A stretch of 64,000 bases of DNA from Numida meleagris. Taxonomy: Eukaryota > Chordata > Aves > Galliformes > Numididae. The position numbers and the translations under genes are program-made. The stretch lies in assembly GCF_002078875.1 (NCBI RefSeq), contig NW_018364539.1, positions 1 through 64,000 of the forward strand, read 5' to 3'. The notes below the pieces were generated by a model. The model made no database searches. It was not told the DNA's origin and worked only from the letters and a program-made list of their open reading frames with translations. Positions 24,287 to 38,500 of the stretch are shown piece by piece; position 1 is the stretch's first letter, and each line of letters opens with the position of its first letter.

Positions 24287-24550
24287 ATGTCTCTGATAGG
24301 ATGGGAGGTAATGCCCTTAAGTTGCACCAGGGGGGGAGGTTCAGGTTGGAGGAAATATTAGGAAATATTTCTTCTCAGGAAGAGTGGTGATGTGCTGGCA
24401 CAGGCTGCCCAGGGAGTGGTGGAGTCACCGTCCCTGGAGGTGTTCCAGAACTGTGGATGTGGTCAGTGGGCACGGTGGGGGTGTGTTAAGGTTAGACTTA
24501 GTGATCTTAATGGTCTTTTCTGACCTTAATGATTCTATGATCGTATGATT
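24287..24550 (+). mobile_element. CR1 LINE 3' end
   Basis: Begins around CTCTGATAGGATGGGAGGTA and carries the GGTTCAGGTTGGA, ATTTCTTCTCAGGAAGAGTGG and CAGGCTGCCCAGGGAGTGGTGG words of the CR1 ORF2 end. The tail TGATCTTAATGGTCTTTTC leads to ATGATTCTATGATCGTATGA. The wording resembles the CR1 copy at 2975 more than the one at 808. A duplicated GGAAATATTAGGAAATATT is a small local slip. Confidence 0.93.
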
Positions 24551-25547
24551 CTTCCTTCTGTATCTCACCAAGCCTAAAACATGTTCAGTCATTTTCAAGC
24601 ATCCCAGTTGTTGCTGTCCTAATTATCTCTAATTGAATCAAAACCCAAGAACCTTCCCCAGAAAGCAATCTGCAGTGGTTATCATTTCAAATCCCAGAAC
24701 CTCTTAAGGACCTTCCTGCAGCCTGCCAAAGAATCACTCTCTCTGTGCTCCATCACCTGGAGAGGGTTACAGAAGACAAGCACTGGCAATCTGCCTCTCT
24801 GTACCCATTCAGTATCTCAGCTCGGGCCACAGAGACTTGGAGGAATTATCTTTTCGCTCCATATTATAGTAAAGAGTGAGTGATATTATCATTTGGTACT
24901 TACCTCAGTCTGGTAATGAGCTTGCTCCCCCTCACTATGCAATAAAGCAACATAAAGGAAGATTATACTTAAGAGACAAAAGTATATTCTGCGATTTGCA
25001 GCATGTTTAGCAAGAAAGGATACATATGCTTTGTGCAAGTTTCCTCCATCCATCAGCTGCTGACTCACCCTGGCTGTTCCACAAAATATTCCAAAAACAG
25101 TGCACACTAAAGGTTACTGCTCTAGCAGGCAGCTTTACACTAGCTTGCAATTTATACTCTTTATGATATGAACTCGATAAAATTCTGACATTCAGGACAT
25201 CTCCAGGTGTACATTCACATTTAAATGAGCCAGTGTGGGGTTCCTAGGAAGAAAGTGTTGTCTCACCCACCAAATAAAAAGTGGCTCTTAGAGGCTGTTG
25301 CTGCTTCCCCCCACCTCCATGCATGCTTTCCAAGCCTAGCACTTTTAAAAACTTTGTGTTTTAGAAGAGTAAAACTTGCACAACTATTTACATGAAGTGT
25401 TGGGATGGGTTTCAGAGTGACGTAGCACATACTGAGTATATTTTTTTCCTAGGGCGTCTTCTGTCTTAAAAGTAATACACGCAGCCTATGGGGCTGAAAG
25501 GAAGAGAAGGAAAGACTTAGGGATTTTTCTAGAATAAAAGAGAAATG
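24551..25547. other. Non-coding spacer
   Basis: No recognised feature. The minus-strand open frame 24889-25107 resembles no known protein. Confidence 0.4.
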
Positions 25548-25615
25548 ACAGAATCATAGGGGTTGGAAGGGACCTCTGGAGATTATCAAGTCCAACACCT
25601 CTAAATCTGAGTTAC
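25548..25615 (-). mobile_element. CR1 LINE, minimal 3' fragment
   Basis: On the plus strand CAGAATCATAGGGGTTGG is followed by AAGGGACCTCTGGAGATTAT and CAAGTCCAACACC. This is only the last roughly 65 bp of a CR1 in reverse orientation. Confidence 0.85.
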
Positions 25616-28600
25616 AAACCAAGATCCATGGGTCACTATTGAATAAATAAACAATATAGAAGTCTAGGTTGGACGTCCAGTTTTATTCAATCTCCTAAAT
25701 ACAGGTAAGCTTACACAGGCTAGACAAGCTCTTTGATATCTCCATTTATGCCAACAAATCATTGGCTGTCATCATCCTGAAATGCTTGCACTGCTTGAAA
25801 ATAAGAAGTTATCCATTTGAGAGACCACCAAACTAATCATGGCATTGCTCTCCTCTGAGTGATTCTGGAGAATGTGCATGTTACGACAAACAGCTTTTTT
25901 GCCAGAGCAGTTAGTTCACTCCTTTCTGGTCCCCAGAAGAGTTCACAGCAAGTAATGAGAGCAGCACTCATCACTGCTCTTTTAATACCAAGATGCTGCA
26001 TGTTCCAAAATCAGTTCAACACTTGGGCCAAGTTCTCAAGCCCAGCCAGCTGTTGTTAGAAAGAAAACACTGTGAAGAAGTAAAAACATATGCTTCCAGT
26101 AGCAGAAAGGAAGAGGAGGAAGCAGGCAGAGACGGATGGAGAAGCATTTAAATATCCACTAGGAAGGCTCTGGGATGGCTTCAAGCAGTGAAAAGCAACA
26201 AAAAGCAGGCTCTGCAACACTTCCAAGTATATATCAACTGAGTCCTGTAATAACTGTCTCCTAACAGATATGAGAACAGCAAATCTGCGTATAGAACTAT
26301 ATATTTGGTTAAATGTAAATTGTTATTCTGCATGCTAACGAGAGCATCAAATGCACAGTCCATGGAAGATGGGAGGTTGGCATTGGTCCATTACTGCTTA
26401 ACCACAGCCCACTAGAGAGAGCTCACAACAGACACAACTGTGTGAGTGCTCAGTTCCTGATGCAGCTTTATTCCTGCCTCCCACATCAGCTTTTGCAAGA
26501 GAGTCCTCCTAAGCAAAGTAAAACTGCTTTCACCATTCATATCCTAGTACCTTCCAAAGTACCACATTGTGGGGAAAAGAAAATGTTACTACTGAGCTTA
26601 TGCATCACATAATTTGTGCTACAGAAACTACTTTCCTATTCCAGACCCCATCAGTACAAAGTAATTTGGGACCCATAGGAGTGGTGCAGCCTTGCCTGGT
26701 CAAGGAGAGCTCATCTTGTTGAGATGGAGCAAATGCATTAATGGAAGATTCAGAGGATGCAAGTGCAACTGCCGTCCATTGTAGGTATTGCGCTGCATGT
26801 ATTCAGAGCACGAGCACATTTTCTCACATGTAGAAATATGTACCCTAGCTACTGGCTTATATTCTCATTTAGAAGTTCCAGAAGCATGACTGGAGAGATA
26901 CACCAAGCAAACACAGCTTAAACAGAAAAGACCAAGGGTTCCTGATACTGATAGCTGATGTGGAGACAGAGCCTTTGGGCAAGCAGGTGAGGCCCCTGCT
27001 ATGGCTGGGTCAACACATTTCCTGTTTCTTCAGCTGTAGCAGGGAAATGACAGCTGTACTTCAGAAAAGTAGACTCTAGGGCAGAAAAAATTAAACAAAA
27101 ACCTGACAGCTTTTGTCTAGCAAAACTGCAGACCAGCTATCTTCCTCTGTGCCTCATGGGAAGTGCTTTTCAGATCCTTCATAGCCCTTTGACACATGTT
27201 CCTACATGGACTGGGCTCCTCACCTACACTTAAAATACATCAGCTAGAGCCTTCTTTGACTCTGTGATATTTCTGCAAGTGGCAGATGACAATCTCCGAA
27301 CAAGAGGTTGAAATACTTTTTTATTATAATAATAAGAGCAGGGGGGAGAGCAGCATTCTGCAAGAAAATATTTTGTAGAAGCTCATTCGCTGTCAAAACC
27401 AGAAAAGTTGAAAAATTTTAACAAGCTTTAAGGCTAGCATAACACTCTTCTTGCATGTAACCTTCTACCTTCACATTTGCAAAAGTACTTTGTGTTTGCT
27501 CGAATACAGACCAAGTCTTCAGCTTTCAATCATTCAATTCCAAAGCTTAAAGCAGTGTCCCTTCCCATGCAAACTGGACACTTTGTGAATACTCTCATAA
27601 TTTATATCCACATTTTATGCAAAAATAATGCCAGACATTAAATCGGACTAAAATTTACTCCCTGTCCTTCCTTTTCTAGATAGATATTTTTATCTGGATC
27701 ATTTCTGTAATGCAACAAAACTCCAAAAGACTGTATCTGCACAACTGAAGAAGAAACACGGGAGAGATGGACAAACAAGTCTTAAGTTGGCTCTGTGCTC
27801 AGAGTCAGCATTTTGAAAGCCTCCTTTGAGAGTTTTCACCTGACTTTTAGAGTCAGGCAACTTGAGTCCTCCCAAGAAGATCCAGACTGGAAGAAGAAAC
27901 ATCCATAAGCATCCTCCATCTACGTACCCGTATGTCAGGAGCACAATATTTCTGTTTACAACCATTAGAAATCAATCTGAATTCATTTAACAGTAAAGAT
28001 CACTCCTAAATGTGTCTTTGAGCTGCCAAGCTGTTTTCCCCCACGTACATGCAAAACAACAGGAACCCCAGCTCTCAGTATTCTCACTGGACAGCTGATG
28101 CAGTTGGCTTCTTTGCTGTGTTATAGTTAATGTCAGGAAGCTGAAAATCTGAAGGCATCACGCCTGTGTCTAAGTACTATGATAATCCATCTCAAGATTG
28201 TAACTGAGTCATATAATCAATTTCTGGTGAAATTCTCATGGCTATTTCTAGGAAGCACATGTTTGAATAAATTTCCAGGAGGTGTAAGAGATCCATTTAA
28301 GCAAAGTCAAACCTCCTTCCTTTCCTACTTCAAACATAGTAAGTACTGTGAAACTGGCTGAAACAAATCTAAAGTCTCTAAGAATTGTAATGATGTTGGT
28401 ACAACGTGGAAACAAGAGATCATTGTACAACACTATGGCGTCCAAATAGCAGAGCTCGTACTGAGAGATGAGGAAAAGCTTGCTCACCTTAGCAAAGCAG
28501 CATAGGGAAAGTGGACACTATTCATTTCTCCTACTTGGCCTGTGATTTGGGTGTTCTAATATTTCCTTAGGCTCCAAGGTAGGCCAATAATGAAGAACAA

Positions 28601-30265
28601 GACACCAGTTTTTCACAGATATGCTAATGTTTATCTCAAATAATGCTAAATTTTCTAATTGACACATTCAATTAAATGGACCTTAACACTTCCCCACCAA
28701 AACCCAGAAGTATTTCACAGAGCTGCAGATATCAGCTACTGTGTGTTGTGTGGGTGGTGGGAAACCCATCCCCAGTCTGCAGGTGCCTATTAAATACAAT
28801 TTTGCATAGCACCCTAGGTGTTAGAGATGGAGAAACACAAGATGCTTGAAGAAAGCTAAACTGAGTTCACCAAACAGAAAGAAAAGTGGAATGCACTGAA
28901 GGATGGAAAGCTCAGTTAGCCATCTTGGCAAAGTTGGAGAATATTTTGCCCTCTGCACATTCACCCCTATTTTATTCAATGAACACGTGGTATGTTGTCC
29001 AGATAGCTCAGCACGAGAACCCATGCACGGCTCATTAGGATGTGGGATTTCTTGCTATCTGCCAAAACTGGCTGAAGATCTTCAGATGGAAGAGATTTGT
29101 GGTGGAAAAATTCTCCTACAGAAGGATGAAGAGTGCTGCACAGCAAAATGCTGATGCTTTGGAAGTTTTGGCAGGCGGCTTCCTCAGGAGCTCCACCTAT
29201 GTGGAGGGTCTCCAGCCCAGGCAGCCCACCCAGGCAAATTGCTGGGCCAGAGAAAGGTGAATATCTCTGGGTTTCTAAAGTTATTAGTTTCTGGAAGAAG
29301 CAGAAAGTGCTGAGAAGTGAGTTGGATTTTCTCATAGCTTGATTTCTTTTGGAGGAAAAGCATGCTGCTTCCTACCAAACACTAAAATTTGCCGTGATTT
29401 AGATTTTCTTAAAGCCTCAAAGTATTTAGAAACTTCATTCCCACAGCAAGCTCAAGGGGCTTCCAGGGGCTCAGCTGACCCATGCAAGCATTCACAGGCA
29501 AGACCACAGGCAAGACCAGGAATCAGGAAAGAAAAGGGCAATAGTTTCAAAGTAGGAATTCACGGCCACAAATTTTGTGACAATAGTGATAGGAAGAGCA
29601 GCTACTCTACTGCTTGCTTTCTCTGAACAAAATATTACATATATTATTATTATTATTAATATTATTATATCAGGAAGGCAAATAGAGACTTGAAAGTTGG
29701 GATTCAAATGGACAAAAATTAAACACAAACTCATTTCTAACCAATGAAGAAATAGAAACTTCTGAAGTTCATACATCGTTCTGATTATGGATAGCTGTTA
29801 CAGCATGAAATAAATCACTTCTTACAAATACCATTTCTCACCATGAGCTTTGAAGAGAGTCTAGACAAGAAGTCAGATCAGCTGCTGGCACTGCTATTAG
29901 GTGAAAAAGATGAATCCCAGCTCAAAATGTCATCCCAACCCCAGGCACTTCTCTGCAGAACTGGAGATAAAAGCTGTACTAATCAAGATGTGAGAGAAGA
30001 GGTATTTGTTACACGTGCTCCTACAGAAAAAGGAAACTTCCAGTCAATTGTAATTGTAACTTCTAGTTAGAAAGTCCATAAAGCATCTTCTTTGCTTGGG
30101 AATTTTAGGGGTTGCTGAGATTTTGCAGACAGGATGTATGGTAAGATGGACTTCTGTTCATCTTCAACACTACAGTTTTTTTGTTCTTACAAAAAATGAC
30201 ACAGATCTTTGCTGTGACTTCCAGAACCCTATGATAATATGAAGTCCTCTAGGGTGGCAAAATTA
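25616..30265. other. Gene desert segment
   Basis: About 4.6 kb with no recognised gene. It holds an ATT-type microsatellite (about 29641-29669). The minus-strand open frame 28976-29335 (119 codons) has no domain. No splice-flanked exon is recognised. Confidence 0.45.
29641..29669. repeat. ATT trinucleotide microsatellite, interrupted
   Basis: ATATTATTATTATTATTAAT followed by ATTATTAT; short and imperfect. Confidence 0.8.
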
Positions 30266-30474
30266 AAAGGGCTGTTCCAAAAGTAATGCTTCCTAGTTTA
30301 TTATGTTGGCTGATGATGTCAGAGGCAGATGTTGGTGGGATGTAGAAGTTGAACCTTCCCACCAATATTCTATTACATGTCGTTGCCACGAGAGAGATGG
30401 CAACAGAGGGGCAGTCCGACAAAATGGTGCCTGACATGGAAGTATGTATGAAGAAAAGGTGTGTCATTGAAGTG
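30266..30474 (+). mobile_element. Galluhop-like mariner, 5' end fragment
   Basis: The 5' inverted terminal repeat (GGGCTGTTCCAAAAGTAATG) sits beside a TA dinucleotide at 30264-30265. A leader of about 110 bp follows, then an ATG at 30397 that opens the start of a mariner transposase (MATEGQSDKM, then DMEVCMKKRCVIE). The match to mariner ends near 30471-30474 and the rest, including the catalytic domain and 3' repeat, is missing. The same family is present at 39254-40071 in the opposite orientation. The family name is from memory of the chicken mariner galluhop. Non-functional. Confidence 0.85.
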
Positions 30475-33400
30475 AGAAGCTTTCTATGGCATGCATAGCC
30501 AAAACAACAAATCCCAACAGAGGGCAGCTGTTATCAGTCTGCTGCCAAATTAAGCAAGGATGCAAGAGACAGTTGAGGGATGAGATCCTCACCTGGCTGA
30601 ATGCATCATGAGGCAGAGCTCAGAGTGGATGCTCAAGAATGCACATGCCTTGAAGCCACTGTTTTGTATCTCTTGGCCAGCAAAATTCTCAAAGTCCCTG
30701 TTGTTCCCTATCGTACCTCACCCCCAACCCATTCAACAGAGCCCCACATCCCTCTGGTGGGCCAAGAGAAGAATGTTGCAAGGGAACAGACGGAGGCATG
30801 TTTTCTAAGAAGGAGCCACTCTCTGGAAACTGTACTCATCATGAGTCCTAGAACTTGAGTCCATATGCTCCAGGAGTAATGTGGAACCCACTCCCATAAA
30901 AGGGTCCAAGCGTAGCCCTCACAAGGCCCGCTGAGCAGTCATCAGGCATGCTCATGATCAGGTAAAGATTATCTTCCTTTCCTACCCCACACAAAGTCTT
31001 GAGAAAGCCAATAGGTCTAAACATAAGATCAGCCTATGGAAAGAAGGTGCTCCGTGAACTAGGAGAGAATGGATCGAGGCTCACATTGTACTGAGAAAAT
31101 TTTCTTACATACCCAGCTTAAAGGCAGTCAAACCTAAGTTTTCTAGGTCACATATCAATACCAGGTAACTAAAATCAGCTACGCAGGAGTTGCTTGGGGA
31201 TTTTTGGTATGAGTATTTTACTCCTTAACATTACATTTTCAATGCAAAATATGAAAGCTGAAGAGTTGCAAGAATTCCCCCAGCAATGGCCTCATTGAAA
31301 GAAAGTGATATGCTTAAACCATTATTGATTTAACCTGAGAGAGCTATACATCAAAGAGAGCTGACACTCTCGACTCACTGCCAAATTGAAATGACACTCG
31401 GCAAGGCACATAATGATAGAAGGACAAGGGCAATAAACTCCAGAGGAGTTCCTTAGCATCCAATAGAATTAACGTCATCATAAGGCACTTCCCAGGAAAA
31501 GAAAACAAACCCCACCACATACCGACTCATTAAACCAATAAATATAAATACTTAAACTGAAGAGTTGTGCATTTGCTTGTTTGATTTTCATTATTGACCA
31601 GAAATAAAGAGCACAGGGGATACAGCACAAAGGTTCTGATGCTTCAGCAGTTATCTATAAAATATCAACACTGAAATGCAGTTAAGGTTAATCAAAATAA
31701 AAGATTTTGGCCTGAATGCAATTTAATGCCATAAAAAGGAAGACATCCAGTGCCTAATGTAGTTTGAGCACTACAGGCAAGTGCAGCCAGCTCTAAGCAC
31801 CCTGGGTACCATGCTCCAAGCAAGATGCAGGTGTACAGACTTCTCCAATGCATTCACTTTTGCACAAAGTTTTGGAAAAGATGATTAAAAAACAAATCCC
31901 ACTTTGAATTAATATTTACTGCATCCACTATATAGTCACTGAACAGATGGTAATAATGCAACAGCAGTAATAATATTATCAGCAGCAGAAATATAGAAGC
32001 AAATATCTACAGCATTGATACTTCAAAGCCCTGTCTAGGAACATATACAGTCAATTTTTTAAAATACTATAATTGACCATATAGACTCACAGCGTTCCCA
32101 ACAATTTATCCACTTCAGTCCTTTGTCTGGATGATGTTTTTTTGCGTTTTTTTTTTTTTTTTAATTGGAGTTACTATTGGTTCTTGGGATGTACATTCTA
32201 ATTGCTATAAATAAATTATGAATGATTGGCCCAATGCATTTTTTCCATGGCAACTCCTGCGTCAAACACAGCGTTACGCTTTTGAAAGAGAGCTGTGCTT
32301 TTTGAGAGAGGTTGTGATTGTGAGATCTGTGTTTAGGATATGACTCTGTTCAGTTTTGCGGTTTGTTTGAGTAGGACACGCATTAGCAATGAAAGAGAAC
32401 AGCTTTAGACTAATTCTAAATTACTTAATTAAGCACAAATGCCTATCTGGTGGCCTTCACCAGTGGAGAGAGCTGCATGGCAAATTCCCATACAAAACAT
32501 AGGGCTCTTTGATTCTTTATGCACAGATGCTAGGTGACTTCTCCTGCATTACAGTTTTAAGGAACCTGTTTTCTGAAGCTGCCAGCATACAGTGTGTCTC
32601 TGAGTAGAGGTTTTTACATCAGTTATTTAGCGTGCATTTTCTAAGCTGTATATATTTATGAAATCCACTGCCTGCACTACACAGTTTAATTTCCATTTAT
32701 TCAGCAGCATTCACATTTAAAATTCTGCCTAAATTTTTTTCCTTGTAGGTAGCAGAGTTTTCACTCTTAAGAACACATATTTTCTGTTTTCTAGAAAAAT
32801 TGTTGTTGTTAAGTATTTGTGATCAAAATTTTGAGGCTTTCATTTTAAATTTTTCTATTAGTTCAAAAAAGAAATCTTCCCTTTCCATGCATATCTATTT
32901 CCACCAACTGTTTCCAAAAGGGATGAATAAAGATAAATAACTCCCTTTGAAAAATTGCATTGGACAGCATGTTCCTCAGCATTATCAACAAAAAAGGGGG
33001 AAAGAATTCCATTTGACAGGAGAGATATTTTCATTATAATAACCTATGTGTTTTCAGAAGGAACTGAAATGCTGGAATCTCTCAACCATTCAGTCTAAAC
33101 TAAGCCCAACTAAACGTGCACTTTCAGAGGTAAACTCAAGTTCTTGCATGGGTTATATGAAGTCTCTTCATAATTACAAATGATTGTTAACAGCAACAAA
33201 GCTATCTGAATAATAACAATCTGGCTCGTATTAATTATTACAGCTATCCTGCTAAGGTAACTTGCTGTCTCAGAGATTCTAGACATGAGGCCAAATGAGA
33301 ATGGCTTGTACTTCATCATACCAGGAAATCAAAATCATTTTAATTATTCTCCAGTGGGACTCCAAATATTTCAAGTCAGCATGTCACAAGCCATATGTTT

Positions 33401-35371
33401 CTTTCCATTTGGGCAACACTGCTAATTAGCAAAGTTGAGAAAATCCTATCTCAAAGTGATGAACTACAAAGCTCAGCATATGTTTACCTGAGAAAAAGAA
33501 GTAATTTTAATTACAATGAGTACATTTGCTGCTGTACTAACAAGGAAGCTTCTAGGTTAAGGTACAAAATGACTTGATTATATCAGCAGCAAGAGCACGT
33601 TAATGTTGCTTCACAAAGCAGCTCTGCTGAATTAGACCACATCGGGTTGTGTTGCTCCTCATTAAGTACTTATAACAACATAAATACCTCAGAGCCTGAT
33701 ACACTCCTTTCGCTTGGGACAACCTCAAACAGTGAAGGAGTGATTCCCCACAGCAAACTTTAGGACAAAATTTGCTGCCGGTCCAATGACAAGAGGCGGC
33801 TCAAGAAAGTCTAAAAATCCAAGTGTTAACATTAAAGCTTCTAACTTAGCACTAGTTCAAACAATGCTGAACCTTCCTAGATCCCTTCATTGTGTGATTA
33901 GCAGTTTCAACCAACGTGGACATACAGCTACCTGAGTTCTCTCCAAAAAATTGCATCCCAGATCCTAAATTCACCAAGAATTCATTGAATAAGTATTTTT
34001 GCATGGAAAGCCATTCCAGTAAGGCCATTGCTCAAAAGCATGTTTTCTCTCATACCTTCTACCACTAGAGATGCTTGACTGGCATCAAGGTACCTTCCAA
34101 GGAGGTGATTTCATTTGTCTGGTCCCTTTGCACTCACATTCTTTGCTGCTGAAGACCTACTAGCTAAATAAATCCCATTAACATTGTATTAGAAAGCATT
34201 TTTATTCTCATAGAGAACACTGAAACCATAGTGAATCTCCTTTTTGAGCTATGAATGTTTTGCATTTGTTTGTGTTTTTTAAGAAAAAAGATCCATTAGC
34301 ACCTGATAATTGCTTGTTTAACTCAAAATCCTCCATGTATGCCAAACTTTTTCCAATTGCAGTTTTCAGTACCATTTATCAGAATGACTTTCTCAATTTC
34401 TTATATTTGCAATCAGCTCCACCATCAAAACATACACAATTTCTCACAATGCTTTCATTTCTCTTCCTTATGCTTCCTCCAACACCTCCCTGTGGATAGC
34501 AGCTCACCTGGAATCTTGGGAATTTTCCAAACATGTACCTAATTTCTCATATCTTCCCCAGAAGTTGGCTGCAAATACTGAACTTTTATCAAGCTTGACT
34601 TCCAATTTATTGGAAATGAAGGAGAAATTGATCTTAAGAAAATAAAAAAAAATTGAAGTATTTCAGCACATTAATTCTAAGTTAAAATGTAATTTTAAGA
34701 AAAAGAAAATTATGTAGCTTGTGAGCATTGCATTAACATAATAACTTACACTACTAATACACTAAAATTATGTATCAATATATGGTAGATTTTATATAGT
34801 CAACTTTTTACTCAGAGTTCAAACAGGTCTTTCAGAGTTATCGATTTGAAATTGGAATGCTTTAAGTCTAGAAAATGCTAGGTTATTTGGCAAATCCAAG
34901 ACTGACCCATTTTAAAATATAATGAAAATTAAAAAAAAAAAACAGACACTAGGAGCTACGGTAAAGGAAAACTGCTTCCCACTCAGGTACATTCACCAAA
35001 GCACTTCAAAGGCCATCACCCCTTTTGTATTTGCTTTGTTCTTTTTTAAATAAATAAATACGTGGTCTACACACTACACTTGAAGGCCCACAACTACACC
35101 TTTTCTCTAACTGAAGATTTTTGAGATATTAATTTCAAAAATCAATTTCAAAATTCAACTTTGATATCAAATTCAGAAATTTACTTGGCAAGACAAACCA
35201 AGGAGAAGCTAGCATGGCTACTACTAACTCTTCATGACCAGATTTCTAAGTGTTTCCACACTAACAGATTGCCTCTAGGAGGTACATCCCTCTCTACATA
35301 AATGTTCAGAAACATAAACATCTTGTACAATTACCAGAAAGCCATAAAATTGTTTTTTTCTTGTGGGTATG
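30475..35371. other. Gene desert segment
   Basis: AT-rich and gene-free as far as I can see. Contains T16 at 32147-32162 and a following block (about 32163-32470) with TTAATTAAG and TAATTCTA words that could be regulatory. Open frames at 30601-30858 and 34251-34499 are unrecognised. Confidence 0.45.
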
Positions 35372-35535
35372 CCGTGACAGGACAAGGGAATATCAACACA
35401 ATACACATTCAAATGAGAGATTGGACATACAAAAAAGTCTCCTAGTGAGGGCAGTCAAACTCTGAAATGAGTAGCTCAAGCTGGAGTCTCCCTCCATGGA
35501 GATATCCAGAAATGAACCAGACAGGGGCAGTGGTC
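35372..35535 (+). mobile_element. Very old CR1 LINE 3' fragment
   Basis: The order of words fits a CR1 ORF2 end in plus orientation: GTGACAGGACAAGGGAA, then a decayed hydrophilic stretch. GTGAGGGCAGTCAAACTCTG and GGAGTCTCCCTCCATGGAGA come next, followed by TATCCAGAAATGAACCAGAC. No octamer tail remains. Divergence is high, so this is less certain than the other CR1 calls. Confidence 0.55.
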
Positions 35536-38500
35536 ATTAAAATCTAGCCTAACATTCTTTCAAAAATCTTCCCCTACAGCTCCCCACTCCCAAATAATAT
35601 TTGGGTCAATAACATAATCAAATAGACATCAACATTCAGTAAGGACACACACTTCTTTTGGCACATTTGGAGAACGTATTACAAGTGTACTAACCAAAAA
35701 TAAAATTGCAGTGCTCTTAACAAAACCATATTGTGGTAAACACCCGAGTCCTAGAGGAAATATTCAAAAACTGTCACAAACAGAAGTGAAAAAAAGAGAG
35801 AAGATGCTTCAGAGAAGCCACAAAGTCTAAATACAGCTTGGTTGTGGTAATCCTATTAAAGACATGATGTGAGGCCATCATAATATGATGCATCTCTAGC
35901 ATCGTACAGAAGTATTTTCCATGTACTTCTAAGATGCTGTGATGTGAACATATAATGATTTTCCCAGGAAAAAATTGAGAAAATTTCCCTGAGGAAAAAA
36001 TTGAGAAAATTTCATGAGTTCCCAGTTCCTTTGTTTCAAAGAATTCTCTAGCAAGTATTGTAGCTGACATATTTTGACTATAAAATATTTTGCATATTTT
36101 TAAATATGCAATAACAGTCTACGTAGCATCACTTTACACCAGTTTTTCAAAGTGCTATCAGAAAGACTTTTTAAAGGATTTTACAGACTGTATATAAAAT
36201 TTCCTCTTTTCCTCACTCTTTTAAGTCCCTTTTTGTTCCTCTGGTTTATCTGAATGTTTAGTAATCCTCCCAAACCCATTATAAGCCCTCTTTTCCTTCA
36301 TAATTTCCATGCATAATTTATTTTATTAGGCATAGTCATTTCAGCCCCTCTAAATATTTATTTCCAGAAAGAACATGCTCTGCTGAGCCATTATTAGTTA
36401 CAGCCTTACCTTCATGCTAACCTTCCTGCCTCCATCATGACCCCATAGTAGCAGTATCCAATTATCTATGCCCATCTTCTCCCTCATTCTGTGGAAATTG
36501 GGTCTTTTAAATTCAGAACCCTAGCTCTTTCCTTCACCTCTACAGCTTAATATGGAAGGTCAAATCTAACAGCTAAGCAATTTCTGTCCCCCAAAGTCTA
36601 TGGCCTTTACTACTTCTTTTCCCCAGAGCCTGCTATCTTTGGGATTACCTCTTACCTAGCCAATTATAACCTGACAGAGGAAGGTTCTTACTGGTTCTCT
36701 TAATCTGTCTACAGCTTCAAGTAAAACATGAATTTGAGTGCCCTGCTTAAATGGGATGTATTTCAAGATAAGGCATTTTCCTCCTCTCTGTTGCCATATA
36801 ATCATTCACTAATCAGTGGTATACTCTCATTAGTGCCAAGAGACCCAGTCTCATTGATGGTAGTTTCACAATTTGCAACATTTCCTAAAACTCAGAGAGA
36901 AAGCAGATATTTTCAATATATTTGCAATATTTTCGCTGTCTCTCACATGCAGGAGAAATAATCAGCAGCCAGCCAACTCTCCAGGCAGTGGACTTTGTTC
37001 TACCTTTGGATCCTGAACTACCAGAGTCATTGCAGAAAGTCAGCATCTAAAGAGTTACAGCATTTCAAATGAAGCATCAGATACTGTTTTGTAGATTATA
37101 AAACCTTCCACGACTTTCTAAGAAAGAAAAAGGTTAAAATCATTTAAAGTCTCATCAGAATAGGGTAAATCTTTCTCACAGGGAGTTAGCATTAACACCC
37201 TACTTTAAAAGCATAGTAGTTATTACATTCTAAATACAAATAAGAATTGTGTGTATGAAATGCACCACCTAGACATCACATTACAGATATGAATAAACTG
37301 TGTCTACGTATTGATTTTCAATAAGGAACTATATTTTCAAATTTTCATTGAATTGCAAAGTTTGAATTGCAAAATTAACACAGAAATGAAACTCAAATCA
37401 AACAAAATACCATGTGTTGATTCTTATTCTCCAGAAACAATACATTTGAAAACCAACGTCAGCAGTTCACAGCAAGGAAAGGGAGTGGATACATTTTTCT
37501 ATAGAAATAAAAACTTGAAGAGCTTTAATATTTTTGGTATTTATACTCACTCTGCAACACATCTACATCAATCACCACCCACATGTGCTTTCAAGACTGA
37601 AAGTAGACAGTAAGTCTAGCAGAACTTCATGGTGGGAGTTGCAGGCTTTTTCTGTAGAACCTTAAAGTATGCTTTTACCAGGTAACTTCAAAAATTCTGT
37701 TTAAATCCAAAGGATGTTAAAATTTGGGACTGACTACTTACCCTCCAGGCCTTATAGATAAAACCAGTGGATTCACCACTGTCAGTGATTCTTAACTGAG
37801 GACTGTATTATTTTTTAAATAACGATTTCCTTTAGTCTATGTAAGTATTTAGATTGGGAAGCACTATGGACTTTGTTACAGATTGGATCAGAATAGATGG
37901 CCAGTAATTTTGTTTTCTGGCTCTGCAAATTTACAAAACCACCACTGATTTAGAGCAGGTCTCTTCAGACAATGGATAGAGCTCCAGTTGAAGCAAAGAA
38001 TGACCCTTCAAATGAGTCTAACATCTAGCCACGTAAGTATGCAGCCACTGTTTTCACTTGAGTGCACCTGGGTATCAAAAAAGAAAAGGAAATCAAAAGA
38101 ATATCACTAAGGCTTAATTTTTATTGGTCTGAATTTTAAAGCAAGATGAGAATTAGTTCTTTTTTCGTATAGGGATCAGTGCACTAACAGCAAATATTAA
38201 AGTTTATGTGGCTCAAAAGCTTAGGTCCTAACTAAATTATATCTTTTCACATATGCACCTATCTGGCAGGCGAAGATCCAAGAGGAACACTTTTGCTTGC
38301 ATATCTCAGCATATAAGTCTGAAGAAAGGGCTTGCAGCAAGTCATAGCCATCTACTCAATATTTTCTTTTCTCTTTTGCTCCAACAGCAATGCCTAGTGC
38401 CTGCTTAGAGCAACACTGCAAGCCTTTACTATAGGCAGTGATTCGTACAGAACACAGCAAAGCAGCCAGCATTCTTCAACGCGAGTCCAAGACAACAATT